NCBI GenBank assembly: GCA_030248215.1 | Contig: JASANG010000108.1 | Span: forward strand, 1-64,000 | Length of the DNA stretch: 64,000 bases | Direction: 5' to 3' | Source: Enoplolaimus lenunculus | Lineage: Eukaryota; Nematoda; Enoplea; Enoplida; Thoracostomopsidae | In this document: one piece after another, positions 54,901 through 61,970 of the stretch | Numbering within the stretch: the stretch's first letter is position 1 | How the letters are laid out: every line of letters starts with the position of its first letter | Position numbers and translations under genes: made by a program | The notes under the pieces: generated by a model | Told to the model about the DNA's origin: nothing | The model's input: the letters and a program-made list of their open reading frames with translations, nothing else | Database searches by the model: none

Positions 54901-57209
54901 TGTAAAGAACAGGGGCGGAACAGTATTATAAGCATATACCTAAGGCTAGGCCTAAGCCAACGCCTAAGCCAAGCAAAAAATAAGTCTAAAGCTTAAACTT
55001 ACTCTATTGCAGTCCCACATAAAAACGTTCCGCCCAGTGGCGGATCCAGGATCTCAAAAAGGGGGGGTGCAAAATATTACAGGTAATAAACTTATTTTTG
55101 ACCCTCACACAAACCACGAACTATTGCCATAAAATTGCTATATAATTTTTGTCGAGATGCTGTTGGGGGGGGGCACGGCCGGGGTGCCCCCCCACGGATC
55201 CGCCATTGGTTCCGCTCCTGATATTTACATGGGCCACAACTGCTAACCTGTTCATTGACGTTACCAAATCCTGCAACTGAACTTTGCTTGTATGGGTTCA
55301 AATTGCAAACTGTGACAGCTGGAAAATCGACTTGTTCAAATTTAATCTGTCAAACAAAAAATTTGTGTTTCAAATTTTCAATTTAAACCCAATTTCACAT
55401 TTGTACCTTACTACTAGCAATATGGGTTTATACAAATCACAGAGTTGATGTTAAAACTCAAAATGAGTGCAATCCATTCAGAATTCTGCTCCGCTGAATT
55501 TAAGATTTTCAGAACTCAGGTTTCGGAGTGGATTCAACGCATTCTGAGTTAAATTTATCAATTCACTCGGCATTAACTCAACTCAGAGTGAGTTAATGTT
55601 TGCTGTTATTAATTCGGAAACAATTAACTCGCTATCTTAACCTATTCATTGATTCATCGTTATTTACAGTGTACCTTCTGATGATTGACCACCCAGCGAA
55701 AATTGTGGTCCATGTTAAATACAGGGGTCAGCCCATTAACGAGATCGGCGATCTTTACACTGTAAGTTTCAGTGAGTTGATTTTAACTCAGAATGAGTTG
55801 AATCACTCAGTCTAAGTTAAGGACTATCAGAACTGAAAATTTTGAGTTGATTCAAATCATTCTGAGTTAATTTATCAACTCACCCAGAGTTAACTCAACT
55901 CATAGTGAGTTAATATATATACTGATATTAATTCAGAAATAACCAACTCGCAAGCTGGATTGATTAATCAACTCACTGGACTTTACAGTGTAGAAACTGG
56001 GAGTTTCAAGTTTAGGCTTAGAATTACGATCAGTCTTAGGCTTGATCGCCACTTCAACTTAGGATTAGGAATATGCTTAGTGCGCAGGCCATTAACAAAT
56101 TAGCATGAGCCAAACTGTAAGCAGTGCTTCAAAATAACGCCTGCTAAGAGTTACAGAATTTCCGCAACGATTTGATGATTTCTATGGAGCGAAAATTTGC
56201 GAAGACCGTCCTAAGTGTATATTTGCCGTTTGTGCCCATAATCCTATAGTCGAGTAAGTTTCATTTACCGTAGGCTAAAAGCGTTTCGCAACGCTGCCGT
56301 TTGCGGACATATAATACCAGGCTTAATTTAGAGTCAAAATTAAATTTTATAAAACAGAAATGTACTCTGTAAGAAATGGTGAGTCAAATTGACTCCCTCC
56401 GAAATAGGCTCTACAGGACTACACAAACTGAGTCAAATTCGACTCCGCCAGAGTCAAACGTGCGATTCTGCGAGTCAAACTTGATTCTATTGGAGTCTAA
56501 TTTGACTCAGTTTGTGTAGTCCCGTAGAGCCTATTTCGGAGAGAGTCAATTTGACTCACAATTTTTTGCAGTGTACATTTGTTTGCGTCCGTGAAGTACT
56601 ATTAACTCTTCGCTCTCGTACATGAGAAACCATTTTCACAACTACGTCAGTTACCTTTATATCGACAATTGTATCAAACCGTAAATATCTGGACAACATC
56701 AGAAAAAATTGAATCGCAAACAGTACAACGCAAGTCAAAAACACTACCGTCCAAAACAGGCCACGTTTATAATGCGATCGGCCGGACGGCGGCAGTCGGC
56801 TTCGATGTCTTCCAAACGCGCCTCCGGCCGCAGCAAATTTGGCTCGCTGGCGACTATCTCGACGATGATGTGCGATTGCTCTGCCGATATATGGAACACC
56901 ATGGCATGAGGTTATTTTGGCGAAATCGGTCAAAATTTGTTGAACACTTCGAGGTTGTTGGGGCAAAAATACTGGCGCAAGCTGGGCGGCACGAGGCCCT
57001 AAGCCAAGACTAAGGGTGACACTAATTTGAGCGGTTAGAAGTTGGATGTTGTTGCGTAGGATCGCCATCGATTGTTGCCGTCGCAATGGTGGATCGTTTC
57101 GTCGCCGAGATGATGAAAAGCGACGGCGTCGCCGAAATCGTGCTGGTGACGAAGTGAGTGACGTCATTCGGCGAACTGTTGTATCGGATGAAACCGAAGA
57201 TGACGTCAT
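39905..57209 (-). CDS. DEG/ENaC (degenerin-type) sodium channel subunit, 13 exons
   Basis: Exons (minus): 57209-56655, 55346-55248, 54144-53478, 53081-52696, 50994-50837, 50682-50582, 49715-49555, 47084-46980, 46086-45972, 44611-44536, 43454-43397, 41962-41762, 40969-39905. All phases join: 1248 residues. N-terminal gating motif TSCHGVPYIG (His103-Gly104); TM1 about 150-172; FPAVTVCNLNPYKQS (193-207); long extracellular loop with a nematode-type cysteine cluster (CVCFYDHN, WPCYLAQQW, CSSCTANGHC) and nine threonines in a row; CSFAGKDC, FGNCYTFN, YLPTTEASGV, RLPYPYGNC, CGCADPRY, CNCRQPC, SQWP, EVYFEQVNY; then ADFGGNISLWLGVS with the Gly-Val-Ser (911-913) selectivity-filter position and TM2. A Ser-rich cytoplasmic tail of about 300 residues follows. 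Closest in style to MEC/UNC-8 degenerins; likely an amiloride-type cation channel subunit. The last-exon tail and exon 12 start (acceptor TTGTAAG) are the least certain parts. Confidence 0.92.
41001..41142. mobile_element. Family A MITE, short
   Basis: GGCCCATGTTGAGAACAGGA to TATAAATGGGTC. Flanking octamers GTTTGATT and GTTTGACT (7 of 8). It lies 31 bp upstream of the last degenerin exon. Confidence 0.75.
41143..41761. other. Degenerin intron, no feature
   Basis: Short plus-strand frames at 41173 and 41412 have no family features; nothing else recognised. Confidence 0.4.
42422..42666. mobile_element. Family B MITE, inverted
   Basis: GGCCCATGTAAAGATCAGGG to GTTCTTTACATTGGCC; TTAGGC hexamers with CTCATTCTTACGC spacers. 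A run of 11 G lies upstream near 42161. Confidence 0.78.
42970..43155. mobile_element. Fold-back MITE, GTGAGTCAAATTGACTC family (copy 3)
   Basis: ATGTAAAAAATGGGGAGTC to CCCCATTTTTACAGTG, long inverted arms with TCCTGACTACACAAACTGAG. Confidence 0.78.
43224..43340. mobile_element. Fold-back MITE, CACTGTAAATTTCAGTGAG family (copy 5, truncated)
   Basis: CACTGTAAATTTCAGAGAGT at the left; only about half the length remains, ending near GATTAATCAACTCGTTGGAA. Confidence 0.65.
43515..43790 (-). repeat. tRNA-derived repeat, single copy
   Basis: On the minus strand a tRNA-like body (GGGCAGTGGTATAAGTG, then GAGAGTTCGATCCCCGC) is followed by GGAAGC-like sequence. The same unit is tandem at 60740-61700. 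It also shares the CGACTATATGTGTCGAC and GCATATGC segments. It starts about 60 bp upstream of degenerin exon 11 (43454). Confidence 0.65.
44248..44519 (+). mobile_element. TIR element carrying a tRNA-like promoter (copy 2)
   Basis: TAACCCTTTCTCTTGTAG at the left, CATGTGAGAAAGGGTTA at the right. The middle has GTAGGTCAGTAGTCATCA and ACTGGGGTTCGTATGC, a degenerate A and B box pair. It ends about 15 bp from degenerin exon 10. Confidence 0.6.
44650..45034. mobile_element. TIR MITE, GTGACCCGAATAAG family (copy 5)
   Basis: GCAGTGACCCCAATAAGAAG to CCCCTTATTCGGGTAACTA; interior matches copies 2-4 but about 50 bp is missing near the left end. Confidence 0.7.
45227..45669. mobile_element. hAT-like MITE, CAGGGTGCAACC family (copy 4)
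   Basis: CAGGGTACAACCGGAAGTG at the left and CCGGTCGCACCCTG at the right. About 130 bp in the middle (45460-45640) does not match other copies. Confidence 0.6.
45803..45945. mobile_element. Family C MITE
   Basis: GTTCCATGTTACTTTTAGG to AAAAGTAACATTGGCC; TTAGGC hexamers; lies 27 bp from the degenerin exon 9 donor. Confidence 0.68.
46141..46552. mobile_element. TIR element beginning ACGACAATTTGTCG (copy 3), split by a MITE
   Basis: ACGACAATTTGTCGCACGAC at the left and AGACGAATTACCGC at the right are the family ends. A complete family A MITE (46258-46465) interrupts the middle. Confidence 0.5.
46258..46465. mobile_element. Family A MITE, inverted, nested
   Basis: GGCCGATGTATAGAACAGGG to CTATACATGGGCC. 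Flanking octamers CGGCTCAA and CGGTTCAA match at 7 of 8. TTAGGC core. Confidence 0.8.
47085..47751. other. Degenerin intron with old repeat
   Basis: The segment 47203-47400 (GTAGCACCTGTTACCAGTTGG, later GATAGGTGCTATACGCATT) has inverted ends and resembles 60310-60500, probably an old TIR element. The rest is AT-rich with no feature. Confidence 0.35.
47752..48660. repeat. Dispersed repeat with about 4 internal units
   Basis: A unit containing AATATGCAAATTA, TATTAGCTAACT, ATCGGTTTTGGAGGTTTGTA and GCACCCAAAAACC recurs about four times (from roughly 47788, 47942, 48084 and 48247). The right end carries AAAATCGGTTCAGCCGTT and a GGACGGACAGACGG run, then GAGCTTCGCTCGGAG. That tail motif is known from several eukaryotic transposon classes; the class here is not resolved. 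Confidence 0.6.
48661..48990. repeat. AAAT-rich microsatellite
   Basis: AATAAATAAATAAATG and AAATAAGTAAATAAAT runs over about 330 bp, mostly tetranucleotide with slips. It begins as the A-rich tail of the repeat just before it. Confidence 0.9.
49397..49540. mobile_element. Family C MITE, truncated at the right
   Basis: GCTCATGTTACTTTAAGGGG, GTCCAGGTTTCTGGTAG and TTAGGC-like hexamers; the right terminus is lost about 15 bp before the degenerin exon 7 donor. Confidence 0.6.
50013..50389. mobile_element. hAT-like MITE, CAGGGTGCAACC family (copy 5)
   Basis: CAAGGGTGCAACCGG to CATCCGGTTGTACCCTG with GTGTCTG and CTGTCTGC beside the ends. Full-length body. Confidence 0.75.
51014..51206. mobile_element. 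Fold-back MITE, GTGAGTCAAATTGACTC family (copy 4)
   Basis: CACTGTAAAAAATTGTGTGT to CTCACCATTTTATGCAGTG, long inverted arms. It ends 20 bp upstream of degenerin exon 5 (acceptor at 50995). Confidence 0.8.
51599..51748. mobile_element. Family B MITE, short
   Basis: GGCTAATGTATAGAACAGGG to TTTACTCGGGCC. Perfect 8-bp duplications GAAGTTTG (51591-51598, 51749-51756). Confidence 0.86.
51783..52046. mobile_element. TIR element, second copy of the 12490-12932 family
   Basis: TGCATGATACTCTTTAACAAGAG at the left is answered by ATACTCTTGTATCATGCA at the right; shares AACGCCAAGA and CGCCCGGTGG with the first copy. Confidence 0.6.
52278..52554. mobile_element. Family B MITE with an insertion
   Basis: GGCCCTTGTAAAGATCAGGG to TTTGCATTGGCT. 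Flanking octamers CATATTTT and CATATTTC match at 7 of 8. Between about 52438 and 52500 lies a fragment (GCGGGGTTTACGTTATAACT) of the family at 59251-59932. Confidence 0.78.
53104..53166. repeat. CATA/TATG microsatellite
   Basis: Alternating CATACATACATACATATG and TATGTATGTATGTATATA, palindromic as a whole. It lies in degenerin intron 3, about 20 bp from the exon 4 acceptor. Confidence 0.85.
53180..53423. mobile_element. Family B MITE
   Basis: GGACCAATGTAAAGAACAGG to CTTTACATGGACC, with CCTAAG hexamers and CGCAAGAATGGGC spacer. It lies in degenerin intron 3. Confidence 0.78.
54377..54647 (+). mobile_element. TIR element carrying a tRNA-like promoter (copy 3, best copy)
   Basis: TTAACCCCTTCTCACAT at the left and ATGTGAGAAAGGGTTAA at the right are inverted. 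The plus strand holds a tRNA-like body at about 54529-54596 with A box CAGCTGAGCGGTGATGG and B box GAGTTCGAATCCTAG, the intragenic Pol III promoter arrangement. It lies in degenerin intron 2. Confidence 0.68.
54895..55235. mobile_element. Family B MITE containing a nested hAT-like MITE
   Basis: GGCCAATGTAAAGAACAGGG to ATTTACATGGGCC with perfect 8-bp duplications ACAACTGC (54887-54894, 55236-55243). Its right arm is split by the element at 55035-55208. It ends 12 bp from the degenerin exon 2 donor. Confidence 0.9.
55035..55208. mobile_element. Nested hAT-like MITE, CAGTGGCGGATCC family
   Basis: CAGTGGCGGATCCAGGATCT at the left and CACGGATCCGCCATTG at the right. Flanking octamers GTTCCGCC and GTTCCGCT match at 7 of 8, so it inserted into an existing family B copy. 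G-rich and C-rich runs lie near the ends. Confidence 0.87.
55435..55672. mobile_element. Fold-back MITE, CACTGTAAATTTCAGTGAG family (copy 6, left end diverged)
   Basis: CAGAGTTGATGTTAAAACTC body to TTCATCGTTATTTACAGTG. About 85 bp later a second copy follows. Confidence 0.65.
55758..55990. mobile_element. Fold-back MITE, CACTGTAAATTTCAGTGAG family (copy 7)
   Basis: TA-flanked: CACTGTAAGTTTCAGTGAG to CACTGGACTTTACAGTG. Nearly complete palindrome. It lies in degenerin intron 1. Confidence 0.82.
56364..56573. mobile_element. Fold-back MITE, GTGAGTCAAATTGACTC family (copy 5)
   Basis: CTCTGTAAGAAATGGTGAGT to CTCACAATTTTTTGCAGTG, TA-flanked. It ends 81 bp from the degenerin exon 1 donor. Confidence 0.8.
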
Positions 57210-57256
57210 TATCGGTTGTTTTACACATATATCGCCACGATTCAGCGATTATTGAT

Positions 57257-57412
57257 TGGTGAGTCAAATTGACTCTCTCCGAAATAGGCTATTCGACACT
57301 ACACAAACTGAATCAAATTCGACTTCGCCAGAGTCAAATTCGACTCAGCCAAGTCGCTCAGTGAGTCAAATGTGACGCTGGTGGAATCGACTTTGACTCA
57401 GTTTAAATCACA
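57257..57412. mobile_element. Fold-back MITE, GTGAGTCAAATTGACTC family (copy 6, one end)
   Basis: TTGGTGAGTCAAATTGACTC with GAAATAGGCTATTCGACACT, then a degraded second arm ending in TGACTCAGTTT. It lies 48 bp upstream of the degenerin start codon, so it may be in the 5' UTR or promoter. Confidence 0.68.
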
Positions 57413-57920
57413 GTGCCAAAACACTTAAATTTAAACATTAAGCATTTGCTATTGCGCACGGCAATATTGTAGAAAAATGTTTAACTGAAAATTGCGTTCC
57501 AACCAGGGGCTGTTTTATAATGTAAATTGAAATTAAAAAAACCAAAAAATTGAAATATAAAAGTTTCAAAGATGGTTTATTTTTCTGCCAATGTAATTGA
57601 GGCATGCAAAAATATTCGCCATGTTTTCTAATTAACAAAAATAACGGATTCATATAAATTTGTGTAAGATTTTGCATACCTAAACGTTGTGAATTGTGCT
57701 TCGAAAAAACGGAACTTCCGGTATTATTGTAACAGAAGTGGAAACGAACATCGATTAACGGAAAAGAAACGGATATCCGGTTACACCCTGGCTTGTATAA
57801 ACCGTGCTGCGTCCGGAATGAAGGAAACAGGCTCACAAAAACACGGTTAATCGGAGAATATATATTCACCCAAAAAACTAATTGAAAATTGTTTCACTAA
57901 GGTTTGAATTAAGATCTCTA
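57413..57920. other. Upstream of the degenerin gene, no gene
   Basis: The minus-strand frame at 57438-57869 ends in GGATATCCGGTTACACCCTGG sequence that recurs at 20050-20085, 31690-31706 and 63925-63985 in the window, so it is dispersed repeat, not a gene. Confidence 0.4.
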
Positions 57921-58091
57921 GATATGAGCCTATTTTTAAGCTTAAGCCTAAGCCTAAGCCTAAGCCTAAGCCTAAGCCTAAGCCTAAAGCCTAAGCCTAA
58001 GCCTAAGCAAAAAAAATTAGTCTAAAGCTTTAAACTGACTCTATTATAGCCCCTCCGGAAAACGATCCGGCCCTGTTCTATACATGGACCC
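57921..58091. mobile_element. Family A MITE, left end truncated, longest perfect TTAGGC run
   Basis: Eight consecutive perfect hexamers (CCTAAG) lie near 57946-57993, then AAGCAAAAAAAATTAGTC and CGGCCCTGTTCTATACATGGACC. Confidence 0.75.
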
Positions 58092-58187
58092 ATGCAGCTG
58101 ATATAAAACCATGATGAATTTTCCTCAATTTTACTCCGCTTTTCTAAAGTTTCCGAGTATTCTCATATATATGTTACCGCTTAGCTC

Positions 58188-58553
58188 CAGGGGTCCACCC
58201 GGAAGTCTGCCTCTAACTCCGGCTCTGGCAGAAACTCACCCTCATAACTTGTGCCGGAGGTTCCGGCAATTTCGGTGGCGAAATTATGCAAAATTTTACA
58301 ATATACTATTTGTTTTGTGCGGTTTTTGTCAGCTTTTGGTACCATTGCGAAGAACAAATTGTTTAAGATTTTGCAAAAAAATTAGCCTGAATTTAACATT
58401 TTACAGATATTTGCTAAAATTTAGCGAATTAATCATTTTAAGCACTTAATTTCACATCACCTCCGGCTTCACCTCCAGCTTCATCTCAGGCTCAAGATCC
58501 GGAATCTTTTGTTGACCTCCGGTCCGGTATTTTTCACCTCCGGTTGCACTCTG
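58188..58553. mobile_element. hAT-like MITE, CAGGGTGCAACC family (copy 6)
   Basis: CAGGGGTCCACCCGG to CCTCCGGTTGCACTCTG; CCTCCGGCTCAAG-like repeats near the right end. Confidence 0.7.
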
Positions 58554-59250
58554 CCTGTTGACACCATCTTAGCAACAAGTCTTGTGTCGTTCAATCTCCC
58601 TAAATTGTAATCATCGAAATTAATATTTTCAAGTTTCTTAAAAGCACAACAACTGCGCTAAATTTGTAGACGCATATTTGTCAGTTTCAAAATACATGGG
58701 CCCGTTTATTGTTCCGTAATCAGTCTTTTTTGAAATTCCCTAAATATACTTGGTACATCTGCACACAGTTTCCACAGATTCAACAGTATTAAAGCATGAA
58801 ACCTTGCAACGTTTACACTTTAGGTGTAGGCGTAGGAATACGCTTTAATCTACCGTTACGCCCCAAGAAGTAACATTAGCCGGCCAACCTATGGAAACAA
58901 ACATTCGTGTCCCGGTGCTAATAAAATTGAAATAAAAAAATGCAATCAAATGACGTAAACCTGATTTTTCACGTACACAGTGTATACATTTTCTCTACGC
59001 AATATGTCTTTGGGGACTTATATTCTCAGGTTCCCATAAAAGTATCAGCTATACAAACAGTGGCGTTTGCTTAGATGTCGATTGGTGCTCAAAAGTTTCA
59101 TGGATCAAAACACGCTGACATGCTTTAGTTTCTTGAGTAAAACCATAAATACACGTCATCTGAGATAACGTTTATAGCTATTGAAGCATTGAAGCATTTA
59201 GATAAGTTTCATAAAAAGCGGAACAAAAATGTCAGATCAGTTATACATGA
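58554..59250. other. Intergenic, one MITE remnant
   Basis: AT-rich. A family C right end (GGAATACGCTTTAATCTACC, then AAGTAACATTAGCC) lies at 58816-58883. Nothing else is recognised. Confidence 0.4.
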
Positions 59251-59932
59251 ATGCGGGGTTCACTTTGTAAAACCGCGGCAGCTTGGAACACGTTTTGTCC
59301 CAACAGACTATTGAGTAACATTTTGTCTGCTTTTATAGACCCAATGTCGTATTCAAAAATTATTTTTCTGCTATTAACATGTGTGGGTCAACTTTTGATT
59401 TTCAATATCATATTCGTGGTATTGTCTGCGAATATCATAATATGATATATTTTCAAATGTCTGCATACTTGACGTAACATACCCAAATTGTGATGCGGAA
59501 TATCATATGATACTGGAATTTGAAATTTGAATTTTTGATTTCTGAAGCTGTAGTTCTAAACGATTTTGTGTTGGAAACGATTTGCTGGCGCGTATTTTAT
59601 ATTTAAAGCACAGCTGTGCATCTGCCGTCCAAGTTTTTATTCATTTATTAGCACCCAAAGATTACTCTGTCCCGCTGACTATCATATGATTTTCGTTGAA
59701 ATTTTGGAATATCATATAATATTCGCATAAATGTCTCACAGTATCACGTGACATACCGACTCTTGTACACATTGATCGTTTGATCGTTTAAGAGCGGTGG
59801 TTTATAAGCTAATGTATATGACATTAGTGTTTTGTCTGTTGACCCGATAAGAGCACGAATTTTAACGTTAACTTCGAATAAACATGAGACAAACCGTGTC
59901 CGTCTGCCCCGGTTATAACGTGAACCCCGCAT
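59251..59932. mobile_element. TIR element beginning ATGCGGGGTTCAC
   Basis: ATGCGGGGTTCACTTTGTAA is answered by TTATAACGTGAACCCCGCAT. Subterminal CGCGGCAGCTTGGAACACG pairs with CGTGTCCGTCTGCCCCGG. TACATG flanks both ends. AATATCATATGATA-type palindromes recur inside. No transposase frame. A fragment sits inside the MITE at 52278. Confidence 0.7.
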
Positions 59933-60739
59933 TACATGCGTATTGTTTTAATTCTGAAACAGAGCCACAGAACTACATTCAACTTTGTTCATCTAAAAAA
60001 TAATCGAATGTTTCATATGCACGCAGTATTTAAAATGAAACATTACATCCCAGATCTGAAATGTATTAAAAATCTGCGGAACTCTTGCCCGTAGCCAGCT
60101 CAACAGACAAGGAGGCCAAAACAGTTTAAGGAGAGGCACTGGAGCAGTTTTGCATTAATTCCAGTTTTAGGTTATATTTTCTAGGGGGCCAAAAAGTTTC
60201 CATAAACGCTGAGTCTCCCTCCGGCTACAAACTTGGTTTGAATTTTACTTTAAAACTTTATAAACAGCAGCTGTCAACGGGCCGATAAGATTGCTTTTAT
60301 TGCAAAACGTGAGTAGCACCTGTCACCTGTTGGTGATGGATCTTCTAAATTTGAACCAGTAAAAATGAGTTTATTTAATCCGTGCGTTTTCGGCATTTGA
60401 TTTGTTGTAGAAATTTATAGATCAGCACTTACAATATTTCATTAGTTTGAAAACCTACCGCTAACAGGTCAAAGTTAAGTTGTTATTACGCATTTGTGGA
60501 TTACGGTTATGCACCTAAATTAGTTAGCTAGTCGTAGTACATTTTTAGTGGAGAGTAGAGCTGTCCTGTGCATATTGACGAGACCATTGACCAGGCATCT
60601 GTTTTGCGTCAAGTTCTCGATGAATTTTTTACCTCTACCTTTTATTGCAGGGAAAGTATTGTCCTATTTAGATCTTTTTGCGCAGGTTTTGTCAGGCTAG
60701 GTAGGAACCGGTACTTCAAGACTGTAAGCGTGCGACATG
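59933..60739. other. Intergenic, old repeats only
   Basis: About 60080-60240 resembles 34500-34700 and 62340-62400 (CTAGGGGGCCAAAA, CTAAGGGGCCAAAA), and about 60310-60500 resembles 47203-47400. The short plus frame at 60568 has no features. Confidence 0.35.
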
Positions 60740-61700
60740 CTTTTCCAGGGGCATATGCTATATATGCAAAGGACATTGTGTAGTATGCTTGCCGGCAACA
60801 TACGTATCGACATATAGTCAACGAGAAAATCAGTTGGATAAAGCAGGCTGTGTTGCCCAGTGGTAGAGTGTTCGCTTAAGGATTCGTAGGCTAGAATTCG
60901 ATCCCCGCTGGAAGCCCGCCTTTCCAGTTACTTAATTATAAGGTCTGAAGTCCCAGTTCCTACCTAGACAGACATGGGGGCTACGCAGTGAGTGCAATGG
61001 TAAATCGCTGCCCTTTCTACACGGTATTCAGTCGACAATAGGGTGGATGGTCAAGGGGCCACGATGAAAATTGGGGCATGTAAACATGTGAGACATGGTT
61101 GTCCTGGTGCATATGCAACATATACGAAGCATATTGTGTAGTATGCTTGCCGGCAGCATACATGTCGACATATAGTCGATGAGGAAAGTAGTTGGATAAA
61201 GCGGGCTGCGTGGCCCAGTGGTAGAGTGTTCGCTTATGGATCCGTAGGCTGAGTGTTCGATACCCACTCTGGAAGCCCACCTTTCCAGATGCTTAATTAT
61301 AAGGTCTGAAGTCCCAGTTCCTACTTAGACAGACATGGGGGCTACGCCGTGAGCGCAATGGTAAATCGCCGCGTTTTGGAAACGGTATCTATTCGAAAAT
61401 AGGGTGCGCGGTCCAGCGACGACCTCGTCAAAAATTGGGGCATGTAGACATGTGAAACATGTTTGTCTTCTTGCATATGCCACATATACAAAGCACATTG
61501 TGCAGTATGCTTGCCGGCAGCATACGTGTCGACATATAGTCGACAAGAAAAGCAGTTGGATTAAGCGGGCTGCGTGGCGCAGTGGTAGAGTGTTTTCTTA
61601 ATGATCAGGCTGAGAGTACGATCCCCGCTCTGGAAGCGCGCTTTTACAGCCGGTTAATTAAAAGGTCTGAAGTCCCAGTTCATACCTAGGCTGGCACAAA
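60740..61700 (+). repeat. Tandem array of three tRNA-derived units of about 360 bp
   Basis: Each unit has GTATGCTTGCCGGCA, CGACATATAGTCGA, then a tRNA-like body: GTGGCCCAGTGGTAGAGTGT (A box) and GTTCGATACCCACT or TTCGATCCCCGCT (B box) at about 60850, 61208 and 61568. TAAGGTCTGAAGTCCCAGTT follows each body. The tRNA-like bodies are degenerate in the anticodon arm, so no functional tRNA is called. An inverted partial copy follows. Confidence 0.8.
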
Positions 61701-61905
61701 CCTTTTTAACTGAGCATCTGGAAAGCATATGGAAAAGCGGGCGTCCACAGCGAGGTCGACCTCTCTGCCTACGGATCCTTAACCGAGCACTCTATCACTG
61801 CGCCACGCAGCCCACTGCTCCAACTGCTTTTATTGGCGACTATATGTCGACCGAATGCTGCCGGGAAGCACACTATAAAATGTGCATTGCATATATTACA
61901 TGCTT
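61701..61905 (-). repeat. Inverted partial copy of the tRNA-derived unit
   Basis: On the minus strand: CTGCGTGGCGCAGTGATAGA, then the body and GGAAAAG, and the CGACATATAGTCG segment. It lies 65 bp upstream of the APC15-like start codon and forms a large inverted repeat with the array to its left. Confidence 0.72.
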
Positions 61906-61970
61906 ACAGTGACACTGCATCAAATGCCTCTAGAGCACTTCTGTGCTTACCTTAACCTACTTCAGCAATA

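Noticed and set aside
57438-57869. 143-codon minus frame upstream of the degenerin gene
   Set aside because: It contains sequence recurring at several places in the window, has no codon bias or motif and does not connect to exon 1.
60848-60920. Cluster of functional tRNA genes at 60850, 61208 and 61568
   Set aside because: The bodies differ in the anticodon arm and lack a consistent acceptor stem. They are parts of a dispersed repeat unit.
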